From NCBI GenBank assembly GCA_900323505.1, contig OOIN01000011.1:310001-374000 (forward strand): a stretch of DNA of 64,000 nucleotides, in the 5' to 3' direction. The notes beneath the pieces are model-generated. The model searched no databases. It was given only the letters and a program-made list of their open reading frames with translations, and had not been told where the DNA came from. This document shows positions 10,562 to 21,500 of this stretch, piece by piece. Each line of letters opens with the position of its first letter. Within the stretch, counting starts at the first letter, position 1. This DNA is from Ustilago trichophora. Lineage: Eukaryota > Basidiomycota > Ustilaginomycetes > Ustilaginales > Ustilaginaceae. Position numbers and translations under genes: made by a program.

Positions 10562-11225
10562 TCAAAGCACCCAAGCGCCACCTGCGACAACAGCGAGCAT
10601 CATCATGGCCATGGCACCCGCCAATCTTGCATCTACATTCGAAGCCATGATCGCACCAGAGCTCGCTCCCGCAGCGCTACCGCTGGAACTGCTCCTTGGG
10701 CCCGTATAAGTGGTAGCGGCGTTGGGGATGGTAGCAATGCTACCGTCGAGGATGCTGACTGTGTTGGTACCCGTAAAGCCTCCTGGGACGCCTGTGCTGA
10801 TTCCTGCGGGAGCACCCGTGGTGGGGGTGGCGGCCGAGATCGCCTGCGAATAGTGGGTGTTGAGCGATGCCAAAGTGGATGATTGGGCAGCATCTGTGGC
10901 TACATAGTAGGGGGATTGGGAGGAAGAAGCGGCAGCACCAGGGGTAAAGACGATGGGTGTACCTGTGGAAGATCCGCCCAATCCGGAGGGAATCACTGCT
11001 GTCGCTTGACCGTTGCCAACTGCAAGCACGCATCACACCAGAACAAGTGTAAAAGTGTGTGCGAGTGAGTAAGAGAAACCAGAGTCGAAGGGAATTCATA
11101 TGGAAGGGTCGAAACTTACCATTGATGCTAGCGGGTACACCAGCGGTTTGAGCGTTGGAAAGTGGCGCAGATACGAGTGCCAATGCAATGGCTACAATGC
11201 CGAAAGCTGTCGAAGTGGGCTTCAT
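10562..11225 (-). CDS. small secreted, probably GPI-anchored Ser/Ala/Gly-rich protein
   Basis: Two exons are inferred on the minus strand: 11225-11120 and 11019-10562, with a 99-base intron (GTAAGT donor, TTGCAG acceptor). They give 187 aa. Residues 1-25 are a clear signal peptide (charged start, FGIVAIALALVSAPLS, then Asn-Ala-Gln). The body is low in charge and rich in Ser, Thr, Ala and Gly, fit for O-mannosylation. The C-terminus has small residues (SSSGSAAGASSGA), a short spacer and a hydrophobic tail (MAMMMLAVVAGGAWVL), the layout of a GPI attachment signal. I do not recognise a family. It could be a cell-wall or plasma-membrane mannoprotein; an effector role cannot be judged from sequence. 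Confidence 0.72.
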
Positions 11226-12028
11226 TCCGAGTCTAAAGAGTGATGATTAGTGGGGTATCAATATATCGAAGCGTCCAGAAAAGTTGATCTAGAAGGTGGG
11301 ATGGCAAGGTGGCTCCAGGAAGGGTATCTTTTATGTATCGACAGCTGGAAACGAGGATGTGTTGAGATCAATGGAATAGACGATGTGTATAGGCAGATGT
11401 CAAAGTAGGTATAGGATGATGTAGAGGATGAGCAAGATGCAAGTGGATGGGGTTGAGATTAGACTGTGGCTGTTCAGCTTTGTGTGACGCCAAACCGCAA
11501 ACGGAGAGCAAATTCATACAGACAGATCTGAATATTCCCCGCATTTCGCATTTCGCATTTGACCAGCCCAGCCAATTTTGATTTGCCTCCTGCATAAGGG
11601 AGAGGATTTACGCCCAAATTTGGATTTTTATTTTGTTTTTCAAACACAGATGCCGCCTTTCACGTTGAGCAGCAGGACCAGCTTGCCCCGCCTCAGAAGA
11701 CACTCTCTCCGCTGTTCCTGAAGGTGATTGCCGCCATCCTCTTGACTCTGACGTGCCGAGTTCAAGTTGGGGAGAAGGTTCTTTGCACTCAGGTCCAGAT
11801 TCTATGGTTGTTGTGTGAGGATGGACCCTGAACTCACGCACACTCTCTTAGTTGCTTCAAGCGCGGTCTTGTTCACATGGCTAAAAAAGAGTCTCTGAAC
11901 ACATGCTGCCCCTTGATGGATGTCGTTTAGTCGCTGTAGAACAAGCAAAGCTTTCTTGTGTATCTCAATGATCGTCCATACATCACTCGACTCGAGGCTG
12001 CTTACTCCAAAGCAGTGTACCAGTACCA
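11226..12028. other. intergenic, promoter of the secreted-protein gene and 3' region of alg2
   Basis: About 800 bases between two leftward genes. I see no coding exon, RNA gene or repeat of note. Short open frames here do not look protein-like. Confidence 0.55.
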
Positions 12029-13834
12029 TTATATGGGCGACGGTGCCGCAGCTCCGGCCACAGGATCAGCATGCACATTGAACCCTGTCCTCTGGTCTCG
12101 CTTCAATTCTGCCAGCCACTTCTCCTTTTCCTTTGCCAGCTTTGCCGCCTGCTGGGCCAACCACTTGTCGTGACTAAAGTATACGTTGACCCAGAAGAGC
12201 GTCGACATGACGATCAGCACGGCGATCGTCGAACTCCACTGATACAGCCCTTCATCGCCTCGGACTTTGCCCAACTCGAAGGCGTCATAGCAGGCCTTTT
12301 CCAGCGCCAGAGAGAGCACTTCAGTGCTAAACTTTTCTTCCACTCGCTTCTTGGCGGCGGTGCTGATCTCGCTGCGATGGGTGCGGGAGAGTTTGAGGAG
12401 AGCGATGATGGAAACAGCCCAAATGGGCGCGGATGGATGGCGGAGGAGACCGGTGCCGGTGGTGAGATTGGTAGGCACGCCGTCGGCGGACAGGGCGAGG
12501 TCGACGACGGTTTCCACAGGTCCACCCGTATTGGTGGCCAGGACCGGAAGACCACATGCCATCGCTTCGAGGGGGACAATTCCAAAGTGTTCCTCCGTAG
12601 GCGTGTAGAGGAGCGCTTTGGTGGCCGGGTTGAGCAAAAGCGTATGGATCAGTGCCATGGGCAGCGAAGGAAGGAAGATGACGCTCGCTTTGGCAAGCTC
12701 TTCGGGTGTAGGAGCGGTGGTGGGAGTTTCAAAGGTCTGCCTGTTGTAGCTCAGAGTCACTGCCGATAGACCCAACTCGTTGGCTTGCACCTGCAACTCC
12801 TTCAACGTGGCCACATTGTCTCGTACGCGCTTATCATATCCTCCCACCAGCACGAGTCGCATCGGACCCACATCGTCTTCACTGGTAGCAGTGGCAGCCA
12901 TCTCCTTTTGGGCAATTGCAAAAGCTTCGAGAGCAAGCGCGACGTTCTTCTTGGCCTCGAACCTGTTGATCGAGAGAAGCGTCGTTTTGCTCTCGTCCCT
13001 ACAGAAACGTGCGATGGATCCACGGATGGGATCGCCCATCTCCTGCGCCTCCTTTTCGAGCTTCTTCACCGCCTGCTCCATTTTCGAGGGCTCAAACTGG
13101 GTATAGTCCACTCCCGGATAACATACACGCGGCTGTCTCCTGAGCCGGAAGAACGACTTGACGAATTGGGCGCTTGTGAATTCCGAGTTGACCAAAATCT
13201 TGTCGGCATAGTCGGTTGTACCTTCTTCAAACAGGTCGAACGGCAAGCGGTAGAGCTTGCGGAATACCGAGGGGCCCGATTCGCCTCGCGCGTGAGCCTT
13301 TTGCATCGCAATCGAGTTGCCGATGTCCTTGTCGGGGAAGTGACAGTAGTACACCACACGTGTTGCGAGCAGGATTTTAAGCCAAGGAATACCAGCGGGG
13401 AGCTGATCGAAGAAGAACAGGTCGAAAGCTGGAATGGGTGGTGAGGAGGTGAGCCTATTCGCCACAAACCGAGGCATCGTTCCGGGGTACTGGAAGAGCA
13501 TGATCGACAGAATGAGCTGGAAGACGAGGCTCATCTGTTGCAGAATCGCACAGGGGAGGTGGAAAGAGCCAAAGATCGAACGAGGAATGCAGGTGCGCAT
13601 GACTTGAACTTTGAGTGTACCATCTCGGGTGGGTTCGAAGCAGTGACGAGGGTCATGGTGCGAGGTAAAGATGACGACTTCGTGACCAAGTTGTTGGAGC
13701 GAAACGGCTGCGTCGACGATGAGCTTTTCAGCGCCGCCAATGCCTAAGTCTGGGTGGACAAAGCCAATGCGAAGCTTTTTGCGAGGAGAGTGCACCGAGT
13801 TGGCCACGGCGGCCGACTGACGATCGAGGACCAT
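12029..13834 (-). CDS. alg2: Alg2-type alpha-1,3/1,6-mannosyltransferase
   Basis: GT4 glycosyltransferase that adds the second and third mannoses to the dolichol-linked oligosaccharide on the cytosolic face of the ER (N-glycosylation). The N-terminal Rossmann half starts with KLRIGFVHPDLGIGGAEKLI; the family block HLPCAILQQMSLVFQLILS follows. The C-terminal GT-B half carries the E-x7-E motif (EHFGIVPLE, residues ~414-422) with AMACGLPVLATNTGGP. A hydrophobic segment near the end (STIAVLIVMSTLFWVNVYF) may bind the membrane. The frame extends to an ATG at 14077, but the ATG at 13834 lies just before the conserved domain and gives 601 aa; the upstream part looks like untranslated leader. Head-to-head with the next gene. 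Confidence 0.92.
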   Translation of the reverse strand: MVLDRQSAAVANSVHSPRKKLRIGFVHPDLGIGGAEKLIVDAAVSLQQLGHEVVIFTSHHDPRHCFEPTRDGTLKVQVMRTCIPRSIFGSFHLPCAILQQMSLVFQLILSIMLFQYPGTMPRFVANRLTSSPPIPAFDLFFFDQLPAGIPWLKILLATRVVYYCHFPDKDIGNSIAMQKAHARGESGPSVFRKLYRLPFDLFEEGTTDYADKILVNSEFTSAQFVKSFFRLRRQPRVCYPGVDYTQFEPSKMEQAVKKLEKEAQEMGDPIRGSIARFCRDESKTTLLSINRFEAKKNVALALEAFAIAQKEMAATATSEDDVGPMRLVLVGGYDKRVRDNVATLKELQVQANELGLSAVTLSYNRQTFETPTTAPTPEELAKASVIFLPSLPMALIHTLLLNPATKALLYTPTEEHFGIVPLEAMACGLPVLATNTGGPVETVVDLALSADGVPTNLTTGTGLLRHPSAPIWAVSIIALLKLSRTHRSEISTAAKKRVEEKFSTEVLSLALEKACYDAFELGKVRGDEGLYQWSSTIAVLIVMSTLFWVNVYFSHDKWLAQQAAKLAKEKEKWLAELKRDQRTGFNVHADPVAGAAAPSPI

Positions 13835-14227
13835 TCTGTCGATGATGCTGTCCTTCTTTACCTCGTCGTTGTAAAGGGGAAAGATGGAGGGAGGAAACAA
13901 GAGAAGTGAAGAGGAGAAAAGAAGGAAGGGACGAAGGAAGGAGTATGCGCTCGGTGAATTGACCGTGCGCGTTTTGCTTGTCTTTGGCTGTTTTGTCACG
14001 AAAAGAACACTCCGCCCTTTTTGTGTCCTGCAAAGTGCGTTTCTCGTGCACCTCCAACTCGGCTTTCGGCTTTGCATCCTGCCAGAGGATTTTCCTTTCT
14101 TGGCTCAGCCTCCACAAAGGCTTGATGCATGAAATGTATGCTTCACCACTTTGCTCTCTTCAACCTTACCGCAACCTCGTTTCTCCTTCCATACTTGCCA
14201 AAGTCCAGCTTGGGCTGCATATATAGC
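13835..14227. other. divergent promoter alg2 / uncharacterised gene
   Basis: About 390 bases shared by two divergent genes. It contains a GA/A-rich stretch (13880-13945), read as a pyrimidine-rich leader by alg2, and a TATATA word just before the rightward ATG, too close to act as a standard TATA box. Confidence 0.5.
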
Positions 14228-15697
14228 ATGCCACCAAAGAAGACAGCTAGTGGCGCCGGTGGCTCGCCTTCGAAAGCAAGCCACGCAGCTCGAGCGGCAG
14301 CTCTGTTCTCCAAAGCCCGCGCTCAAGCATCATCATCCCCTGCTGCCCATGCTCGATCTTTTTCCACCACACCGTCCCCCACCAAAACACGCAATACTCC
14401 CACGAGCTTTCCTGCATCATCAATATCATCTTCACACAATGAAACAGCAATGCCTCTCCCCGACCTCCTCAAGACATTATCTTCCAAAGGCGGCTTACAG
14501 ATGCGCGATGCCATGGCTGTAGCAGGGAAACTCATCAACGCCCGCGCAAACACCCCTTCCGCTTTGGCACATATCTCACTCATCATGCTTCAGGACATCG
14601 GCGTTGAATCTGAAGAGCATCGCAAACGCACAGTGCTCGCTTTTAAAGGGAAAAAGGCGGCCGGTTACATTCCATCTTCCTCCTCTACGGCTGGAGGATC
14701 ATCTGCAGGAATGTCGGTCGGGTTGGCACCGGATTTTGGGGCCTACCGAAACAAGCGCAGAAGGATGGCAGATGACGACGAAACGCTAAGTCGAGAATAC
14801 GGCAACGTCACCGCCCCACCAGAAGGTCGAGCTGGAGGAGCTAGACGCCAAAGGGTAGAAATCGAGTACACATTCAACGAGATCCTCGAAGAAGACGCCC
14901 TCCGAGGCAGATACGCCGTAGTCAACCGCGCCCCAGTCATGACAGCATGGGCTACAATCCTGCTCGAAAAGCTCGGATTCAGTCGTCCCGAAGCACTCAG
15001 TCTAGCTCACTGCTACGTTAACTACACAAGTACCATGCGTGGGATCAGCCTGGGCATCATCCCGGCAGCAGAAAAGGAACGGGCGGTGCATGTTGTAGGA
15101 CCCAATCAACCACATTTCGAGCTGATGGGAGTCAAAATTCCTGTCATGCAGATGCAGGATGGGACCTATCGTGGAATCAGCGCGGGAGAGGTGATACAGC
15201 CCGAGAAGGCGTTTCACTACATGCGCCGGTCCATGGCGCAAACACTCCCGAGTGTCTTTGGCGCACTCACGCTGCTAGCGGATAGCTTCATGGAGCCTCG
15301 ATCGGCACATTTGCAATCTACTGCAGATGTACAGATCAAGTCGGAAACCACTGACGAGCAAGCCGCAAAACCCGAAGCACAAACACAAGAGACGCCAGAG
15401 TACGGAGGAGAATACCTCAACTCTCGCGGCTACGACCTCTACGCCGAGTTCCGACCTTCAACCTCGGGCGAATGGGGCAAAAAAGGACGTCTGTGGTATG
15501 ACAAGATTCTCGCTCTTCGTCGTGGATACGAGTCAGACATGTCGGCATGGAAGGACAGGGAAGCACGGCTCGAAAAGGACGGTCCACCGGAAGAAGACTG
15601 GTCGGAAGATGTGGAACGGCTAGTTCAGGAAGAGTTGGAAAAGGAGCAGCGTCTCAAGCAGGAACAGGTAGACGTCAAAGCTGAAGGTGCACTATAA
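14228..15697 (+). CDS. conserved uncharacterised fungal protein
   Basis: Protein of 489 aa from the ATG at 14228; an upstream in-frame ATG at 14129 adds 33 residues that look like leader translation. The first ~150 residues are Ala/Ser-rich and basic (PPKKTASGAGG) with a run resembling a mitochondrial presequence (ARSFSTT). The conserved core begins near residue 210: IEYTFNEILEEDALRGRYAV, then NRAPVMTAWATILLEKLGF and later FHYMRRSMAQTLPSVFGALT, ending with GYDLYAEFRPSTSGEWGKKG. From memory, related proteins with the VMTAWAT block occur widely in fungi without an assigned function. No catalytic motif is evident. Compartment is uncertain: nuclear or mitochondrial are both possible. Confidence 0.75.
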   Translation: MPPKKTASGAGGSPSKASHAARAAALFSKARAQASSSPAAHARSFSTTPSPTKTRNTPTSFPASSISSSHNETAMPLPDLLKTLSSKGGLQMRDAMAVAGKLINARANTPSALAHISLIMLQDIGVESEEHRKRTVLAFKGKKAAGYIPSSSSTAGGSSAGMSVGLAPDFGAYRNKRRRMADDDETLSREYGNVTAPPEGRAGGARRQRVEIEYTFNEILEEDALRGRYAVVNRAPVMTAWATILLEKLGFSRPEALSLAHCYVNYTSTMRGISLGIIPAAEKERAVHVVGPNQPHFELMGVKIPVMQMQDGTYRGISAGEVIQPEKAFHYMRRSMAQTLPSVFGALTLLADSFMEPRSAHLQSTADVQIKSETTDEQAAKPEAQTQETPEYGGEYLNSRGYDLYAEFRPSTSGEWGKKGRLWYDKILALRRGYESDMSAWKDREARLEKDGPPEEDWSEDVERLVQEELEKEQRLKQEQVDVKAEGAL

Positions 15698-15792
15698 ATT
15701 AATCTAGTGGCGAGGTAGAGGACCTTTGTATACCCTTTGGAAAACGATATCGATTTAGTGTCCTGATCGGGACATGTAGCATCTATTTGCTG

Positions 15793-17182
15793 TTACTGCG
15801 AGTGTTCTGCTAGCCTTTGTCGAGCGCCTGAAAGATCAAAGATTGGTAATCGTGTTGGCAGCAACCATGAGGTCAGTCAACGATCTGTTCCAGTCGATGG
15901 TGACTTTGGGTCAGAGTAAATACTCACGTTCTTTGGCGCGATCGAGGTAGCCGGTGAAGGCAACATTCGATCCGGGTCGTCGGCTTGCTTCGTGTGAAGC
16001 TGCGTCAGATGGCGTGCTGCTGCCCAACCCTGCACCGGGCTTGTAGATCTTGGTCTCTACAATGTCGATCCTTCCTTCGCCCTTGAGACCCAAACCTTGA
16101 CCTTGAGACCAGCCCATCATGGCGAGTAGCTTGCTTCCGATGTTGTCGCTGTCAATCGGCTTTTCCGGCGCAGACTGTGGCACCTCGGCTGCAGCGGTTG
16201 ATGTAGAGGCCATCGCTGTGGGGCCCTCGAAGACCTTGGATGCGTTGCTGGAAGTGTTGGATCTCGAGGGAGCCTCTGCACCAAACACAGCTCGACGTTC
16301 CGAGGCGCGATCTCTGTATGCTGGTGCAGACGGCGGTGTGAGATTTTGTTGAGCAGTCGATTCGCTAGCAGCGGCAGCTGAGACAGGCTTTTCCGCAGGG
16401 CCGTTCGGCTTGGGTACAGCATCGCTCAGTGCCTCGAGCTTTCTGGTGACGCCTTGTCGACATGTCTCGCTATTGGAGAGGTTGTCTTTGTGCAATTGAG
16501 ACTCGGCCTCGTGTCTGTGAAGCGTGTCGAGACTCTTGAATTTGCGTTGACACAAGAGGCAGGCGATGCGGGCTTGATCCTTGAAGTCGTAGCTGGCCAA
16601 CTCGGCTTCCGACATCTTTGCCGCATCTAGAAAAGGAGCCTTACTTCCTTCAGACGTGTCTGGCAAGTCGAACTTGTTTGATGATTGAGTTACGATGCTG
16701 GAGGAATGAGCGGACGCCTTTGCATCTGCTGACCGAGGCTCGCCCCTGTTGCCGAGCGATACGCTATCCGAAGGTTCGCTTGCGTGCAGTTCAGCCTGCT
16801 TACGATTCCATTTCGAGATGTCGGTGGCCATGCGCTTTGTGGCCGCTGTCGCAGCGATCTTGGGTGTGGAGAGCTTGTTGGAGGCGGCTAACGTGGCTAT
16901 TGAGCTTGGATTAGGCTGATCGTTGGTCGGCAGTCGCAGATCCTTCCAGGGTACGACGCGGCCTTGTTCTGGCGCAGATCCGGACGTCTGTGATATTCGA
17001 GAATCTGGTGATCTCGATCTACGTCTGGGTATGTTTCGATTTTCCGGTGGATTTGCGTCTGCTCGCCCATGTCTGGGGTCATCTCGATCTACGTAACGTG
17101 TTGATTGGCTTGGATCATGGCTATGGTGCGGCGAGTACCTGTCCTTGTTATTTGCTCGTGGATGAGGAGCCAGCGAAGCCAT
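15793..17182 (-). CDS. G-patch and zinc-finger RNA-binding protein
   Basis: Probable nuclear RNA-processing protein, similar in layout to the C-terminal part of RBM5/RBM10. Two exons are inferred: 17182-15928 and 15827-15793, with a 100-base intron (GTGAGT donor, TTTCAG acceptor), giving 429 aa. Residues ~1-100 are Arg/Ser/His-rich. A C2H2-type finger lies near 205-230 (CLLCQRKFKSLDTLHRHEAE). The G-patch is near 345-390 (SKLLAMMGWSQGQGLGLKGE). The end reads TGYLDRAKER after splicing, followed by nine short residues; without splicing it stops after KEREYLL. It may help activate a DEAH helicase, as other G-patch proteins do. Start is the first ATG. Confidence 0.82.
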
Positions 17183-17367
17183 ACGTGACCAGGAAGACTC
17201 TGACGCTCTTGATGTTGAGGGTAGATGCGATGCCTGGGAGAATGATGCATCGTGCCCTTGGCGTTGCTAATGTAGCAGCGTAGGAGCGACGACGATGAAA
17301 AGCACATGATCAACATCCTTGCACTTAAGAAACGATAGCAGCGAATCAAAAGAAGCAGAAGCCTATG

Positions 17368-17795
17368 CTAAGTAGTGGCTTTGTTGCGCCAGCCAAGTGG
17401 GCCGTTTGAAGGGTGGAATCGAAATTTGGCCTTCATGAAGGTGGTGACTGCTGCCACAGGACGAGACTGTAGTGAGCACCACCAAGTCTCGCCATGCTTT
17501 CACTTACTGTTGAGCCGCGATAAAGGGCATTTCTCGAGCTATTGCCATGATGATGGGGAGACTCGATCCAGCGAGACGATTGCGAAGAGGTTGATGCGCC
17601 CCGATGCCCGTCCCTTGGCCGAGAGGATCCTGCTGGAAAGGCGTGTGATGGCTTGGGTGGTAAGTTGGTCATCTTGAATAAGCACTGTGATCCTCCGGGA
17701 GCAGATGCCAGAGTAGCAGCGCCTGGATTGAGAGCTCTGATGGCTCGAGTGGACGCTAGAGATGTTGTGGGGCTGTGACGAGAAGTGCTTTTCAT
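17368..17795 (-). CDS. possible small two-exon gene, unrecognised
   Basis: An ATG at 17795 opens a basic, Ser/Arg-rich frame. A GTAAGT donor (from 17507) and CTCACTACAG acceptor (to 17467) would remove only 41 bases, in phase, and join a second exon ending at 17368. The product would be 128 aa, ending in KFRFHPSNGPLGWRNKATT. Unspliced, the frame ends at 17433 after 120 aa. I do not recognise a family. The basic, hydroxylated N-terminus without acids in the first 50 residues would suit a mitochondrial protein, but this is weak. The 41-base intron is very short for a smut fungus, so the gene may be spurious. Confidence 0.33.
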
Positions 17796-17862
17796 CTTCA
17801 GGGTCTAGATTGTCGAGTCGGCCTTAAATGCAGAATTGCAGAATCGTGCACAAACGTTACAA

Positions 17863-17877
17863 GTACTGTACTGTACT
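17863..17877. repeat. GTACT pentanucleotide tandem repeat
   Basis: Three overlapping GTACT units (GTACTGTACTGTACT), with another CTGTACTG 10 bases on. The same pentanucleotide in palindromic form occurs at 56143. Confidence 0.6.
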
Positions 17878-17911
17878 ACATCCTGTACTGAGCCTCAGCA
17901 CCGCATAAAAT

Positions 17912-17912
<1 letters not shown>

Positions 17913-17979
<67 letters not shown>
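17913..17979. repeat. 67-base poly(A) tract
   Basis: An uninterrupted run of 67 A in the region before the sog2 leader. The flanks are unrelated to each other and I see no target-site duplication, so it does not look like a retroposon tail. The exact length may be affected by sequencing. Confidence 0.8.
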
Positions 17980-17981
<2 letters not shown>

Positions 17982-18518
17982 GCGTAAATTTTAAATGTTT
18001 TTTATATTTTGTGGCTGTCAAGCGAGCACGGCTTGGTTATTTTACTGTATCATAGCCGCTGCTCTCCTCAAAACATCACCAGCCCACAGAACCAAGACTA
18101 TCCTTCTTTCTCCCCATCGCCGACATCCTCTCATAATCCAACACCATCATCGCCCGGGACACCAACCCATAGTCACTAGATCAAGCAGTAACGCCCCAAA
18201 CTGCAGCACAATTGCACACAGAAAGATCAACAAGAGGAAAACATCAATTCCAGGTCGTACACTCTTCCAGATCTTAGCTTCACTACAAAACCATCTCAAC
18301 CACGCTTTTGATCCTTCTCAACCACATCGCAAAAAAAGCAATCAGCGCTTCATCTCATATCGAACCTCATAAAGCTGTGATTTGCTCCAACGCAGCCAAT
18401 CTGGGCGGGCGTGGCCCCAATCGTTACACGATCAAGTCAGCATGGCCAATCCCTAAGTCGCTCTACATCGCACAGCGCGTCTGAAACGTTCAGACATAGA
18501 CACTATCCGCAATCCAGC

Positions 18519-21500
18519 ATGAATGTCGGCCAAAGGGGCGCAAGGGCACAAATGGCCCCAAATCCTTCCAATTTAGCTGCTAGTAGGGACACCACATCGA
18601 GGGTCCCCGCCCCGGCCGCATCGGCGGGAATGGCAGGAATAGGTGCAGGAAGGTCAGGCGCAGCTGCTTCGTACCGCTCCTACGCCCCTCACCCCGACCA
18701 CAACAGCACTTCGCAATGGAGCACCTTCGACTCTTCTCATCAAGCCGATCTCTCACAGGGCTACGGAGGCTTCCCGAGTACGCCCTCCACCTCGTCCTTT
18801 GATGCACAGCCGCGCGCGTTGGACTCCATGAGTCTTCCTTCTTCGTCGTCCCTCTACACCTCCCAATCCATGCAACATCTCGCAGCGCACTCAGCGGAAG
18901 GCGCCTCTGCATCAGCAAACGGCTCATCTTCGACCTCCAATCCGAGTCAGCGTTCCATTTCCGAGGCTGAATTGTTGGCATTTGTCAGCAACAAACGCAC
19001 AAAAGCCAAAACAAACGGCACAGAGACACATCACAAGACTTCATCCACCTCTGGTCGTGATCGTTCAGTCCAACACAAAGATGGCGGCGAAAGCGCAAAC
19101 TCCATAGATACCCTTGACCTCTGTCACAAGCGCATCGACCGGGTTCCTGATGCTTTGGTCGACATGATCAGACACGAGGTTGTTCGACTCGCTCTCGGCT
19201 ACAATCACATCACAAGACTACCCGACAACTTTGCAGATCTGCATAGCCTTCGCTATCTCAACATTCGTGCCAACAACTTTGCTCACTTTCCTGACTGCAT
19301 CACCAAGATGCCTAATCTCGAGATTCTCGATCTCAGCCGCAACAAGATCCGCAAGCTGCCTAAGGATCCAGGTCGCCTCCTCGCCCTTCGTGTTCTGTCG
19401 ATGAATGCAAATCGTCTCACTGAGCTTCCCACTTGGGTCGGCAAGATGAAGCATCTACGCATCCTCAAACTCGATAACAATCCATTAGAATGGCCTCCAC
19501 CTCACATCTCCAAGATGCCCAATGTAGCGCCGCCCAAGCCGCCATCCTCCTCCAGCAGCTCAGCCGCAGCTGAGCGCGAGAAAGCAAAACGCTTCGAGGA
19601 CCGACAAATGCTCGTCTGGATTGCCAAGCTGCGCTCGTGGATCATCGATCCTGCCAATCAACCTCGAACCAGCGCGGAAATCGCAGCAGCCCAGCCTACT
19701 GCCACCTTTGAGCAGCTCCAAGAAGCTAGAGTCCAACCTGGGGCTATCGCCGACTTTGCAAGTCCCACAAGGGCAGAGGTTGCCGAACTCCCGGCAGAGC
19801 CTTCGGATGGGCTCATGTCACTTCAAGTACAAGTGCCAGAGAGCGTGTCCGATCGTACGCGGAGACCCGGTGCCGACAATGTGGCTTTGGCCTCGCAAGC
19901 CTCGATCGAATCAGGCTCGTTGGTCACAACGGAAGCTGTAGCAAGCGAATCCCCATCAGCAGCGACCGCTCTCCTTCCCCCTTTGATTCCACAGCCTCCC
20001 TCCCATGACGATGACACAAACGCTCTTGCTCATCCGGTCGCATCTGGCTCGCCCCAATATAGACAGGCTGCGGCGCTACCCGTCTCACCGTCAGAACACA
20101 TGCAAGATGCTCATCCCGTCCAGCAGCCGACCTTGGACTCACAGTCACTGCAGGCAGCCATGTCTGGGCATCTTCGCAGGCCCATGGGCAGCCAATTCAC
20201 CGCCGCAGACGATCCAGATGCCCGCCAACATGCCCGGAATAACTCGCATTCTGTCGTTCAAGACATTGCAGCCACACATCTAATGGAGGGACGCCGTTCT
20301 CTCAAGAGCAAAAAGTCGCTTCCCGACCTTCGCAAGAGCCACGAAGACATCTTGCAAGAGCGCAGAGAGATCTTGGCCGAGCAACTCCCCCCAGTGAGGG
20401 CACCGCAAGTAAGCGTGCAGATCCAAGACGAGATGAGTAGGGATCGTAGTCAATCTACAGCATCCTCTGCTGCTGCCAGTGACGCAGGATCTTCTCATAA
20501 TCATAGCGCTGTCGCGCAGCCTTCGACCAGGAAGCCGCTGCTGCAGGCACGTCGGATGCCTCGTCCGAGTCTGGGAAACGTCGTTGGGCCGTCAACTCGC
20601 CAGGGACATGAGGGTACAGCAAGCGGATACACAAACCATGGAGGCCACAATACATCACATTTTGGTGCTGGTTCGAGTCAGGGAGGTGGACTTCGCAAAC
20701 TCAGCTTGCCAACCGTCGGAGCGACGCAAGCTGCGGCCGAAGCAGCTGCTGCAGCGCTTGCTGCGCGAGCCGGCTACAGCAGCAATACACCACCTCGCTT
20801 TGATGTCGGCCATGGAAGAATGGCATCCGATCGAGCCGACAACAACTGGCCCTCCCGCTCAGCCTCTCCAACCGTCAATGGCTCGCGGACTGCCGCAGAC
20901 CAAGAGCGCAACAGCTACTTCCGTCGCCTATCAACGCTACCGCCTTCGACCATCTCAAAGGCGGTTCCCGTCCCCGTCCTCAAGTTTGTCGACGGCACGC
21001 GCGGCGTCCTCTTTGCGCTTTCGCAGATTCACGCCGCTATCGGCCAATTCATGACTCCTGTCATCGATGAGAGGATCTCTGGCCAATTCCATCGACTCCT
21101 CGACATTTCCAACGGCTCGGTGGCCAACCTGATCAACGCGCTAGATCGTTTCGACTCTTTGTCTCGTCGCGGAACGCCAGATCCGACCGTCATTCGTGGT
21201 GTCCTTGTCACCTGCAAGGACTCAGTCATCACGTTCCGCAAACTGGTCAGCGTGCTGCAACTTCAGCTTCGTGCGCTGCAGAGCAGCTCAGATGTTCGAT
21301 ATGCGCGTACCTTACTACTGATGCTGTATGGCAGTATGGCTGAAGTCAGCAACAGTTGGACCGAGATGGCTCCCCTGGTAGAAGCAGTGCAGCCGTATCT
21401 CACGCAAGCGGACTTGGATGCCGGTTCCCCAGCGTCCTCTGATGTCGCCCCTGCTGCTGCCCTTGTTGCTACTGACAAGGCTACGCCGCCGTCAACACGA

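Larger units (their letters stand above)
17796..18518. other. intergenic, sog2 promoter and leader
   Basis: About 720 bases upstream of the sog2 ATG. It contains the GTACT repeat (17863-17877), a 67-base A tract and, after it, pyrimidine-rich leader-like sequence. The sog2 frame is open from 18381 but has only a GTG (18411) before the ATG at 18519. Confidence 0.55.

Noticed and set aside
10562..11225. Secreted effector cluster
   Set aside because: Only one secreted protein is present, with a GPI-type tail and no neighbouring secreted genes.
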